DNA of 16,724 nt from Opitutales bacterium (GTDB lineage: Bacteria; Verrucomicrobiota; Verrucomicrobiia; Opitutales; Oceanipulchritudinaceae), in the NCBI GenBank assembly GCA_007123395.1, contig SKLD01000106.1, positions 1 through 16,724 on the forward strand. The letters are read 5' to 3'. The notes under the pieces are model-generated. The model was not told where the DNA came from and ran no database searches. It was given only the letters and a program-made list of their open reading frames with translations. Below are positions 8,695-15,358 of the stretch, piece after piece (the stretch's first letter is position 1; each line of letters begins with the position of its first letter). The position numbers were made by a program, and so were the translations under genes.

Positions 8695-8708
8695 GCCAAT
8701 CAATTGGC
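8695..8708. promoter_or_regulatory. Perfect inverted repeat upstream of the hybrid kinase
   Basis: GCCAAT and ATTGGC are separated by 2 nt. They lie 17 bp before the start codon of the minus-strand hybrid kinase and about 100 bp beyond the end of the WecA-type gene. The place and symmetry suit a dimeric regulator site, but a short palindrome can arise by chance. No function is known. Confidence 0.3.
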
Positions 8709-8808
8709 TTGCCCAGGAACTTTGGGCGGGGATAACGGGAGTGCTTAGGTTTCATTCATCATTTTGTCATGCGCTCGGATTCCCTCACTCCCGGTGCTCA
8801 TCGTCCGC

Positions 8809-9966
8809 TTACTTGCCCGGTTGGACGGCTTGGGGCGGGGAGTGCGCGGCTGCGCGGTTTTCACCGGACCGCACGGTAACGGGGCGGACAACGAGGCGGA
8901 CATAGCCAAGCTTGAGAAGGAAAAAGTAGACAAACGACGCCGTCAGGCTGAGCCCGAGCGCGATTGCCACGGGGTTGGAGGCCGCACTTATGAGCACTGC
9001 GGTTAAGCCGAAGACGATGCTGATACCATAGAGAAGGTGAACGGTATCTTTGTGGGAGTATCCGAGACGCCGGGCGATACGGTGGTGTATGTGGTCGCGG
9101 TCAGGCGAAAAAATCCCCCGGCGGTCGGCAGCGCGGCGGACGATGGCCACGAGCGTGTCGGTGATGGGCAGACCGAGCGCGAAGATCGGCACGAGGAAGG
9201 TGAGGTTGAGCGTTGGCTGGGCCGTGACCGGGAGTGCGAAGGTGGCAAGGATAAAGCCGAGGAAGAGACTTCCGGAGTCGCCCATGAAGATACTCGCCGG
9301 GTGCTTGTTATGCATGAGGAAGCCAACCAGAGCGCCGACGAGACAGGTGACGAGGACGAGGTCGACGACTGCTCCGCTGACCAACATCGCCGCCGAGATC
9401 GAGACCATTGCTATGAGGGTGACTCCGGCGGCGAGCCCGTCGAGGCCGTCCAGCAGGTTCAACGCGTTGACGATCCCGATGATCCAAAGAAAGGTGAAGG
9501 CGACGGAAATGAAGGCCCCAAGTGTCCCCATTTCGTCGAGGGGAAGAAAATGCAAGTTGAAGCGGAACCCGCCTGCGATAATAAAGAGGGCCGCCGTGCA
9601 TTGCATAGCGAGTTTGGTGCGCGGCTTGAGGCTGCGAAGGTCATCGCACAGTCCCACCGCGAACATGAAAAGAGCGGCGGTGAGCAACCAAGGGGAGGGC
9701 ATCGGTATGGCACCGAAGACTTCCGGAGCAATGTAACCCAAACCAAGAAAATAGAGGATTCCCGCAAGAAAGCCGCCCGTAATGGCGATCCCTCCGACGC
9801 GGGGCATCGGCTGGGTATGCATGCTGCGTTGGTTGGGAGCGTCGGTGATCTGGTATTTGCAGGCAAGCGATTTAACGAAGCTCGTCAGAATCGCCGTCAC
9901 CCCCGCGCCGACGGCTATACCGGAAGCGACGAGGAAGATCTGAGTAGAATTTGCGATAGCAGACAT
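8809..9966 (-). CDS. wecA: Polyprenyl-phosphate N-acetylhexosamine-1-phosphate transferase (WecA/TagO family)
   Basis: This 385-aa integral membrane protein has about ten or eleven hydrophobic helices. It transfers a sugar-1-phosphate, typically GlcNAc-1-P, from a UDP-sugar to undecaprenyl phosphate on the inner face of the cytoplasmic membrane, starting O-antigen, enterobacterial-common-antigen-like or other surface glycans. The family motifs are clear: D108-D109 in GLCDDLRSL (Mg2+), NALNLLDGLDGLAAG (167-181, with D173 and D176), HNKHPASIFMGDSG (219-232) and the cytoplasmic DHIHH motif (291-295). The histidine motif and the full set of loops favour WecA/TagO over MraY. The C-terminal tail (about 357-385) is hydrophilic. 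The gene stands alone between two kinases, so no glycan cluster helps define the product. The exact sugar is unproven. Confidence 0.9.
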   Translation of the reverse strand: MSAIANSTQIFLVASGIAVGAGVTAILTSFVKSLACKYQITDAPNQRSMHTQPMPRVGGIAITGGFLAGILYFLGLGYIAPEVFGAIPMPSPWLLTAALFMFAVGLCDDLRSLKPRTKLAMQCTAALFIIAGGFRFNLHFLPLDEMGTLGAFISVAFTFLWIIGIVNALNLLDGLDGLAAGVTLIAMVSISAAMLVSGAVVDLVLVTCLVGALVGFLMHNKHPASIFMGDSGSLFLGFILATFALPVTAQPTLNLTFLVPIFALGLPITDTLVAIVRRAADRRGIFSPDRDHIHHRIARRLGYSHKDTVHLLYGISIVFGLTAVLISAASNPVAIALGLSLTASFVYFFLLKLGYVRLVVRPVTVRSGENRAAAHSPPQAVQPGK

Positions 9967-10421
9967 GCTTTTCAGGCAGTGATTACGTATTTAAAACGGA
10001 GGCATCCTGCCGGATTCCGCAGATCAAGTCAAGTAAGATTCCGGAAAAAATCCAAAAAACACGCAGCCTTTGGATTCGTGAAATACTTATTTTAGCCTAG
10101 TGCTTTATACTCAATAATTTCCGGAAGGAACTCCCTGCTGTCATGCAGGATTAACCCTATAAAAACCCGTCTCTCTTCCTATTTCCCCTCAATATCACCC
10201 TTGACGCGGGCTCAAAGGAACCCTCTGGCGGAAAAGGGAGAGAAGTGCCGCCCGGGCCGGCCCCGGTTCTTTGGGCGGCGAAAACCGTTGGCAAACACGT
10301 GCACGCCTGCCGCATCCGCGGTGGCGGCCGTGCTGCCTGTGGCGGAGCGGCGCGGGCCCTGTTTCTGATCCCGGCTGGAAGGGAGCGAGGTCTTTGCGGT
10401 ATGGCGGGCCGTTACCGCCGC
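9967..10421. other. Intergenic region upstream of the WecA-type gene
   Basis: This 455-bp stretch lies between the stop of the cNMP-domain kinase and the start of the WecA-type gene, both on the minus strand. The part nearest the transferase (9970-10200) is AT-rich for this genome and should carry its promoter. It contains two identical 8-bp palindromes TTCCGGAA (10039-10046 and 10119-10126) and a short hairpin, CCTGC/GCAGG around 6 nt (10134-10149). I cannot pick one promoter. On the minus strand, TTGAGT followed by TAAAAT is present, but with a short 14-nt spacer. The GC-rich half (10245-10421) has no gene I can support and no clear terminator: the only hairpin near the kinase stop (GGCGG/CCGCC, 10403-10419) lacks a T run. 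Confidence 0.45.
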
Positions 10422-11531
10422 TCAGGCGAGGGGGAGGCGGATAAAGAAGATAGTACCGACGTTTGTCTCGGTTTTGAAGGCGATGCGGCCGCCGTGGGAC
10501 TCGACAATGGATTTGGCGATGGCGCTGCCGAGGCCGGTGCCCTCGCGTTTGCCGTAGGTGACAAAGGGATCGAAGAAGCGGTCGCGGATTTCTTCGGGGA
10601 TACCCTTGCCATTGTCGCGCAAGCGTATTTCCACGAGCCGCTCTTTCGGGAGGATTTCTCCAGTGATCTCGATTTTTCCGCCCTCTTCACCGAAGGCGTC
10701 GATGGCGTTGCCGACGAGATTCTGGAAAACGCGGAGGATTTTGCCCCGTTCGCCCATGAACTCGGCGTTGGGGACATCCATATGGATGCTGACCTTATCG
10801 TTGTCGAAGTAGGGATGGTTGAGGCTCTTGAAGTCGGCGAGAATATCGCGCAGTCTGAGGCGGGTTTTGTTCAGGCGGGTTTCGCCGCGGGAAAATTCGG
10901 CGAGTTCGCGCGCCATCTCGACCATACGCTCCACTTGGTGCTCGATGTTGTCGCAGAGGCGCGCGGCGTCCGGGGAGGGAGAGCGCTGGCGCAGGATTTG
11001 CGCGCTCATGCTGATGAGGCAAAAGGGATTTTTGAAATCGTGGATGATGGAGTTCACCATCGCGCCGACGACGGCCATCTTCTCGCGGTGAAGGATGTCT
11101 TCAACGTAGTGCCGTGTCGTTTCATGGAGGTGCTTGATTACGCTCTGCAGGAGGTTGTCGACGGGGCCGGGGAGCGTATGCAGAAAATCGCGGAGGGCAC
11201 TGCCGCTGACTTTCGCGATGGTGGCGTCACCGTCGACTTCGGCGCGCAGGGAGCGGCGCTCGCCGGTGAGCACGCCGACTTCGCCGAAATGATCACCCTT
11301 GCCGCTGTAGCTGACCGTCAGGTAGTCTCCGTTGGCCAACTGTTTACGGAAAGCGACCCGCCCCGCGAGGATGAGGTAGATGGCGTCGGAGGCGGCGCCT
11401 TCGTCGAAGACGACGCTTCCTGCCGTGAGATGCACGACTTGCGCGGATTCGAGAAGGGGGCGGAGGCGTCCCTGCTCGATGTTGGCGAAGAACGGGTGTT
11501 TGGGCAGGGCGATGGAAGTGGACACCGTCAT
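10422..11531 (-). CDS. Cyclic-nucleotide-binding-domain histidine kinase
   Basis: From the ATG at 11531 this is a 369-aa soluble protein. Residues about 12-125 form a CRP-type cNMP-binding beta-barrel (VFDEGAASDAIYLILAGRV; then GDHFGEVGVLTGERRS, the phosphate-binding-cassette region). A helix (about 130-155) leads to an H box, SIIHDFKNPF, with likely phospho-acceptor H164. The HATPase_c domain follows with N275 in NLVGNAIDAF, DNGKGI (306-311) and GTGLGSAIAK (331-340). There is no receiver domain and no membrane segment. The cassette ends GERRS, where cAMP-binding CRP proteins have an R-S/T pair, so ligand binding is possible but unproven. An in-frame start at 11708 would run into the divergent gene's leader and adds unlike sequence, so I prefer 11531. 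No cognate response regulator is adjacent. Confidence 0.9.
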   Translation of the reverse strand: MTVSTSIALPKHPFFANIEQGRLRPLLESAQVVHLTAGSVVFDEGAASDAIYLILAGRVAFRKQLANGDYLTVSYSGKGDHFGEVGVLTGERRSLRAEVDGDATIAKVSGSALRDFLHTLPGPVDNLLQSVIKHLHETTRHYVEDILHREKMAVVGAMVNSIIHDFKNPFCLISMSAQILRQRSPSPDAARLCDNIEHQVERMVEMARELAEFSRGETRLNKTRLRLRDILADFKSLNHPYFDNDKVSIHMDVPNAEFMGERGKILRVFQNLVGNAIDAFGEEGGKIEITGEILPKERLVEIRLRDNGKGIPEEIRDRFFDPFVTYGKREGTGLGSAIAKSIVESHGGRIAFKTETNVGTIFFIRLPLA

Positions 11532-11654
11532 AAAATACGTCGAACTGTTCGGGAGATAAGAATCGGCGGAAACCGGATTATTAGCGCTTTCTTTACTGTA
11601 GCGCGGAACCGAGGTCGAGAGAAAAAGCGGTCGTGAGGGAAGGAGTTTTTTGCC

Positions 11655-11683
11655 TTGCCGGAGCGGGTTTCCATAAAAATACT
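11655..11683 (+). promoter_or_regulatory. Candidate promoter of the PAS-protein gene
   Basis: TTGCCG (11655-11660) and AATACT (11678-11683) are 17 nt apart, each matching the sigma70 consensus at four of six positions. A start near 11690 would leave a leader of about 50 nt before the ATG at 11742. The site is in the 210-bp divergent region that must also serve the cNMP-domain kinase on the other strand. Confidence 0.35.
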
Positions 11684-11741
11684 GCGAGGTCCGGTGGGGT
11701 CGTGCCATGGCGCGGCGGCATCGGAGACATTCGTTTTTCTC

Positions 11742-12485
11742 ATGTCCGAAATGACGTCAACCTTAGATAGAGCGCTTCGCCTTGACCTTTCCATGCGGGC
11801 CTCCGACCACGTGTGGTGGGAGTGGTATCCCGCGAGCGGGCGCATGGTGTTGGAGAGCGCGGGACCGTGTCTTCTCGGATACGATTTGTTCGACGGGGTG
11901 CTCAACCGCGATTACTGGGCGGAGCGGGTGCATCCGGAGGACGCTCCGCGTGTGATGGAGTCACTGCAGGACCATCTCGACGGCAGATCGCCGCAATGGC
12001 GGGTGGAGCACCGCTTCCGCGCCCGGGACGGCAAATGGATCTGGGTGGAGGAGTTTGGCCAGGTGCGGGATCGCAACCAAGCGGGCGAACCCGAGCGAAT
12101 GGTGGGCATCACGCGGCAAGTGCATGACGATCATTGCCTCGCCCGCCTTTTCGGCGAGGCCGATGATCTTTTGAGAGGATTGTGCGACTCGCTCCCGCTG
12201 GAGTTCTGGGTGCGGGATCTTTCCGGCGTTGTCTGCCTCGAGAGCGTGGCGGCGGCGAAGCGTATGCCCGGCCTGTGGCGGAGCCGACCGGAGGACCTCG
12301 CCGCCGACGAGGAGGAGGCCGCGCAATGGCAGGAGATCCTCCGTGAGGCGGCCTTCGGCAGGGGCCGTCGGCATGTTCGCCGTCTCGCGCAGTCCGGCGG
12401 GGCGGCCACCGTATCTCTGGAGACGCGTCCCTTGACGGGCCGGGACGGCACCGTGAGCATCCTCGAATGGATTGTTCCGCGCTGA
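11742..12485 (+). CDS. PAS-domain protein without output domain
   Basis: This 247-aa protein begins with a PAS_3-type domain (about residues 20-128). WWEWYPASG, YWAERVHPEDAPRV and EHRFRARDGKWIWVEEF are characteristic of the PAS/PAC beta-sheet. A second, more degenerate PAS-like segment (about 145-245) opens with SLPLEFWVRDLSG. No kinase, GGDEF, HTH or other output domain follows, so it may be a stand-alone sensor that acts through a partner, possibly one of the two nearby kinases. That is inference from proximity. I chose the ATG at 11742. An ATG at 11751 is almost as good, and an upstream ATG-less extension to 11655 would overlap the candidate promoter. The last 19 bp overlap the start of the alcohol dehydrogenase gene in another frame, which suggests translational coupling. 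Confidence 0.82.
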   Translation: MSEMTSTLDRALRLDLSMRASDHVWWEWYPASGRMVLESAGPCLLGYDLFDGVLNRDYWAERVHPEDAPRVMESLQDHLDGRSPQWRVEHRFRARDGKWIWVEEFGQVRDRNQAGEPERMVGITRQVHDDHCLARLFGEADDLLRGLCDSLPLEFWVRDLSGVVCLESVAAAKRMPGLWRSRPEDLAADEEEAAQWQEILREAAFGRGRRHVRRLAQSGGAATVSLETRPLTGRDGTVSILEWIVPR

Positions 12486-13696
12486 CGAACCTCGGCCGTA
12501 TCCCGCGCCTTGCCCACGCGCCCGGTTCGAGGTCGCACCTGCGCAAATGGGCGGCGGAATGCAAGGCGGGCGGCGACGGCCCGGTTGTCTTTGTTACCGG
12601 AAGGGATTCGCTGCGCCGCCGGGGATTCGAAGCGCCCCTCCTCGACGCGCTGCGTGGAACGGGCATGCCGGTGACCGTCTTGCGGGTAGCGGGCGAGCCG
12701 TCCGACGGTTGGGTGGACGCCGCGCGCGACGCACTGCGGGAAGGTTCGCCGCCGGTGTTGGTCGTCGCGGCGGGGGGTGGCAGCGCGCTCGACGCGGGTA
12801 AGGCGCTTGCCGCCATGTTGACGGAGCCGGAACCGACGGTCGAATACCTCGAGGGAGTGGGGCATCGCCCCCCGTCCGGTAGCTGTCTACCGTGGATCGC
12901 TTTGCCCACGACAGCCGGGACAGGCAGCGAGGCGACGCACAACGCCGTCCTCGGAAGAGTCGGAGAGGCAGGCTTCAAGCGGTCCCTGCGGCACGCGGCC
13001 TACAAGGCTTCGGCGGTAATTCTCGATGCGGAGCTAGCCATCGGTTGCCCGCCGCAAACTACGGCGGCTTGCGGGATGGACGCGCTCACACAATTGCTCG
13101 AGTCATACCTCTCGCCGCTGAGTCCGCCGCTTCTCGACCGGTGGCTGGAGTGGGGCATCGAACTGGCGGCACGTTCTCTGCCGGCCGTGCGGGCGGCCAT
13201 GCACACGCGGCCGGAAACCGCGTGCCGGCATGATCTTGCGATGGCTGCCTTTCTTTCCGGGGTGGGGCTAGCACATTCCAACCTCGGCACGGTTCATGGA
13301 TTCGCGGGTCCGCTCGGCGCGCGCGTGGCGGTTCCGCACGGCGTCGTCTGCGGCACCTTGCTGGCACCCTGCTTGCGCGAGACGGTGGCATGGCTGGAGG
13401 CGGACGGAAGTAACGGCGCGGCCCTTGGCAAACTCGCCCGCGCCGGCCGTATCCTCGCCGGGGCGCAAACCGCCGCCGGAGAACCCGCCCCTACGCGGAT
13501 GTCGGAGAGAGAAAGCCGCCGTCACTTGGTGGAGACAATCAGCGGGTGGACGGAGCGGATGCGTTTCCCGCCTCTGCGCGACTACGGCGTCGATGAAGCC
13601 GTCGCTGCCGTCGTGCTTCCGTCCGTCTCCAACCGGAAAAACCCGGCCCAGCTTACGCCGGAGACGCTTCGTGACATCCTTCATGAGCGAATGTAG
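12467..13696 (+). CDS. Iron-type (group III) alcohol dehydrogenase family protein
   Basis: This 409-aa protein has the two-domain architecture of metal-dependent dehydrogenases. The nucleotide-binding GGGS lies at 103-106, PTTAGTGSE at 147-155, and the C-terminal helical metal domain contains GMDALTQLLESY (203-214), TVHGFAGPLGA (275-285) and PHG (290-292). Metal ligands should be D205, H277 and H291. The position of the second ligand, His in FucO and most relatives (DALTH), is Q209 here. Gln at this place also occurs in some family branches, so it need not mean loss of activity. The family reduces aldehydes or oxidises alcohols with NAD(P), and the substrate cannot be told. The gene overlaps the PAS-protein gene by 19 bp, so expression is probably linked. 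Confidence 0.88.
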   Translation: MDCSALTNLGRIPRLAHAPGSRSHLRKWAAECKAGGDGPVVFVTGRDSLRRRGFEAPLLDALRGTGMPVTVLRVAGEPSDGWVDAARDALREGSPPVLVVAAGGGSALDAGKALAAMLTEPEPTVEYLEGVGHRPPSGSCLPWIALPTTAGTGSEATHNAVLGRVGEAGFKRSLRHAAYKASAVILDAELAIGCPPQTTAACGMDALTQLLESYLSPLSPPLLDRWLEWGIELAARSLPAVRAAMHTRPETACRHDLAMAAFLSGVGLAHSNLGTVHGFAGPLGARVAVPHGVVCGTLLAPCLRETVAWLEADGSNGAALGKLARAGRILAGAQTAAGEPAPTRMSERESRRHLVETISGWTERMRFPPLRDYGVDEAVAAVVLPSVSNRKNPAQLTPETLRDILHERM

Positions 13697-13809
13697 GCAA
13701 GCCATACCGCTTCGCCCGACAAAAAAAACCGCAAGTCCCTGAAATTGAGCGCTTTGAAAAGGTGGCGGGATAGACGTGACTCCGCCAGACAGAGCAGGAG
13801 AGCGTCCCC

Positions 13810-13841
13810 GTAGCGACGGAGCCCCGCCTCCGTCGACCCCC
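13810..13841 (+). repeat. REP-like hairpin with GTAG foot, copy A
   Basis: GTAG (13810-13813) is followed directly by a perfect 8-bp stem (CGACGGAG and CTCCGTCG) around loop CCCCGC, then ACCCCC. The flank continues AAGCGCACCCAT. A GTAG foot next to a palindrome is what E. coli TnpA-REP recognises. Copy B is identical through the hairpin, and copy C shares the foot and flank. A RAYT-type transposase lies about 2 kb away. Confidence 0.85.
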
Positions 13842-13884
13842 AAGCGCACCCATCTCCACCAACCACCTCAATGCCTCCTGGAGG

Positions 13885-13902
13885 GCGCATCTCCCGATGC
13901 GC
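13885..13902 (+). repeat. Perfect 7-bp hairpin between REP copies A and B
   Basis: GCGCATC and GATGCGC pair around loop TCCC. GGAG lies just before the stem (13881-13884 reads GAGG, preceded by CTG). It may be a second repeat type that makes a mosaic cluster with copies A and B, but only one copy is in the window. No T run follows, so it is not an intrinsic terminator. Confidence 0.5.
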
Positions 13903-13975
13903 TGCCTGCCGTTGGAAAGCCCCAACCCTCAACCATCCACGCCACCCAACCGCCAATCCATTCAGCCAATTTAAT

Positions 13976-14006
13976 GTAGCGACGGAGCCCCGCCTCCGTC
14001 GACCCC
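13976..14006 (+). repeat. REP-like hairpin with GTAG foot, copy B
   Basis: This copy has the same GTAG foot, 8-bp stem and CCCCGC loop as copy A, in the same orientation and 166 bp downstream of it. The identity stops after ACCCC, where the flank becomes GCGGCCCCATG, so the repeated unit is about 31 bp and ends just past the hairpin. Confidence 0.85.
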
Positions 14007-14069
14007 GCGGCCCCATGTCGCCCTTTCCACGGAAACCCCCTGCGATTCTTCCTTTCACACCCCAAACCC

Positions 14070-14128
14070 AACGTACGTTCCATTACCTAGGTAAACTGGA
14101 TTAGGTAATAAAACATCAATATTTTATT
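14070..14128. promoter_or_regulatory. Palindrome cluster upstream of the FGE-like gene
   Basis: Three symmetric elements lie within 59 bp: AACGTACGTT (14070-14079), TTACCTAGGTAA (14083-14094) and an AATAAAA/TTTTATT stem with an 8-nt loop (14107-14128). A further inverted repeat, ATTACCTA (14082-14089) and TAGGTAAT (14102-14109), overlaps the second, so the half-site GGTAA occurs twice in the same direction, 14 bp apart. This looks like operator or cruciform DNA 95-150 bp before the start codon. No known regulator motif is recognised. Confidence 0.4.
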
Positions 14129-14154
14129 GTAATGAGATATCAGGGTCTTATTTT
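14127..14154 (+). promoter_or_regulatory. Candidate promoter of the FGE-like gene
   Basis: TTGTAA (14127-14132) and TATTTT (14149-14154) are separated by 16 nt in AT-rich DNA directly after the palindrome cluster. A start near 14161 would give a leader of about 60 nt. Matches to consensus are partial, so this is tentative. Confidence 0.3.
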
Positions 14155-14222
14155 TCCTTCTTAGAACTTACTCAACTCCGCGCTAAACGAAAGCGACCTA
14201 TCCATTGACGAGAGGATACATC

Positions 14223-15203
14223 ATGAAAACCTGTAAACCTTCCTGCATAGCGAGCGCGCTCATGGTGACGATATTGTTGCCGCCCGCCGTTTTCGGCTCA
14301 TTGAGCGGCAAGCTGACCTTGCACCATTCCACCGACGGCGAGACATGGACGATCATCGAAATCACCCCGGAGATGATCGACGGGAACGGCCGCCTTTCGC
14401 TCAGCAGCGCAACAAGTTCCTCGTTTTTCCGTTTGGATTTGACTGAATTCGCGGTGTCCGCCGAGCCCGAGCCGATGGTCCTCGTTGAAGGTGGCACGCT
14501 CTCGACGAGCAACGCGCTGGACGGCACGGAGGTCGCCACCTTCTACATCGGCCGCCACGAAGTGACTTGGGGCGAGTGGCAGGAGGTGCAAACATGGGGC
14601 GAAGCCAATGGGTATGAATGGCCGTCGGCTGCCGGGCGAGGCTGCGCGGACAACCATCCCGTCCATACGGTCAATTGGTATGACGTTTTGAAGTGGAGCA
14701 ACGCGAAGAGCGAGATGGAGGGGCTGACGCCGGTGTACACCGCGGACGGCGAAGTGTATCGCAGCGATGAATTCGGCTGGGATGGATCGCACGTGGTGGA
14801 ACAAGACCTTTCTGCCAGCGGCTACCGCCTGCCTTTGGAAGCGGAGTGGGAATTCGCCGCGCGAGGGGGCAACCATACCAACGGCTACACGTACTCCGGG
14901 AGCAACGACCTCGACGCGGTGGGGTGGTATGAGGACAACAGCGGCGGGGCAGCGTGTAATATGTTGTCCGGGCGTGGCACATGGGCTGTTGGGCAGAAGG
15001 CGGCGAATGAGCTGGGCTTGTATGACATGAGCGGGAATGTGGCGGAGTGGTGCTGGGATCAGATTGGCTCCGCCCGCCTTTTCCGCGGCGCCTCGTGGAG
15101 CAGCCGTGCGAACCGCTGCTCCGTCTCGGACCGTGACGGTCACTACCCGGACCTCCGTTGGTTCATCTATGGCTTCCGCCTCGCCCGCAGTTCGGGACAG
15201 TAA
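14223..15203 (+). CDS. Secreted FGE-sulfatase (SUMF1/EgtB/PvdO) fold protein
   Basis: This 326-aa protein has a likely Sec signal peptide: MKTCK, then a hydrophobic core at about 9-25. A short beta module at about 27-72 (LHHSTDGETW...SSSFFRL) resembles N- or C-terminal modules of extracellular Verrucomicrobiota proteins. An FGE-sulfatase domain (about 84-323) follows, with VLVEGGTLS, IGRHEVTWGEW (109-119), NHPVHTVNWYDVLKWSN (144-160), GYRLPLEAEWEFAARGG (200-216), LYDMSGNVAEW (266-276) and GFRLA at the end. Of the two catalytic cysteines of true formylglycine-generating enzymes, the first (human C336) is replaced by S294 and only C299 remains. It is therefore unlikely to activate sulfatases and may be a binding protein. 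Its last 35 residues match the layout of DGR variable regions. GAGAGGA lies 6 nt before the chosen ATG, and an upstream TTG (14205) is less likely. REP-like copies flank the gene on both sides. Confidence 0.87.
   Translation: MKTCKPSCIASALMVTILLPPAVFGSLSGKLTLHHSTDGETWTIIEITPEMIDGNGRLSLSSATSSSFFRLDLTEFAVSAEPEPMVLVEGGTLSTSNALDGTEVATFYIGRHEVTWGEWQEVQTWGEANGYEWPSAAGRGCADNHPVHTVNWYDVLKWSNAKSEMEGLTPVYTADGEVYRSDEFGWDGSHVVEQDLSASGYRLPLEAEWEFAARGGNHTNGYTYSGSNDLDAVGWYEDNSGGAACNMLSGRGTWAVGQKAANELGLYDMSGNVAEWCWDQIGSARLFRGASWSSRANRCSVSDRDGHYPDLRWFIYGFRLARSSGQ
15087..15185 (+). other. Possible DGR variable region in the FGE-like gene
   Basis: After GAS-W292, residues S293, S294, R295, N297, R298, S300, D303, D305-Y308, D310, L311 and W313-Y316 occupy the places that are mutable Asn codons (AAY) in template repeats of FGE/C-type-lectin-fold DGR targets. 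W292, A296, C299, R304, P309, R312 and GFRL occupy the usual fixed places. Sixteen of the 17 putative variable codons end in C or T, as expected if they came from AAC/AAT. No reverse transcriptase, Avd gene or template repeat is present in the window, and ordinary FGE-like paralogues share part of this pattern. Confidence 0.35.
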
Positions 15204-15358
15204 GTTCCTGAGCACAGGTCCAGTCAGACAAGAACAAGCGATGCCAAGGCGGCGGTGATGTCGCGGTCCCGCGGAGCGTGAGGCGAGAGACGAGCCAGCG
15301 AAATCTCCTCCCCGCCCGCCCTGAGCGTGCCGAAAAAAGTCCGGCGAACGGTCGGACA

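Larger units (their letters stand above)
13697..14222. other. Repeat-bearing intergenic region before the FGE-like gene
   Basis: These 526 bp hold no gene I can support. The left two thirds are GC-rich, poor in A/T runs and made of small hairpins: two REP-like copies, a GCGCATC hairpin, and TGGCGG/CCGCCA with a 13-nt loop soon after the dehydrogenase stop. The right part (about 14065-14205) changes abruptly to AT-rich DNA with palindromes and should be the promoter region of the FGE-like gene. No intrinsic terminator with a T run follows the dehydrogenase gene on the plus strand. Confidence 0.6.

Noticed and set aside
9037..10095. Plus-strand open frame of 352 codons opposite the WecA-type gene
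   Set aside because: It is a highly charged shadow of a membrane protein gene whose catalytic motifs are intact.
10245..11636. Plus-strand open frame of 463 codons opposite the cNMP-domain kinase
   Set aside because: It is antisense to a gene with clear kinase motifs, has no recognisable domain, and arises from GC-rich codon use.
13697..13760. Intrinsic terminator of the dehydrogenase gene
   Set aside because: The A8 run at about 13721-13728 is a T run only on the other strand, and no GC-rich stem precedes it in that direction.
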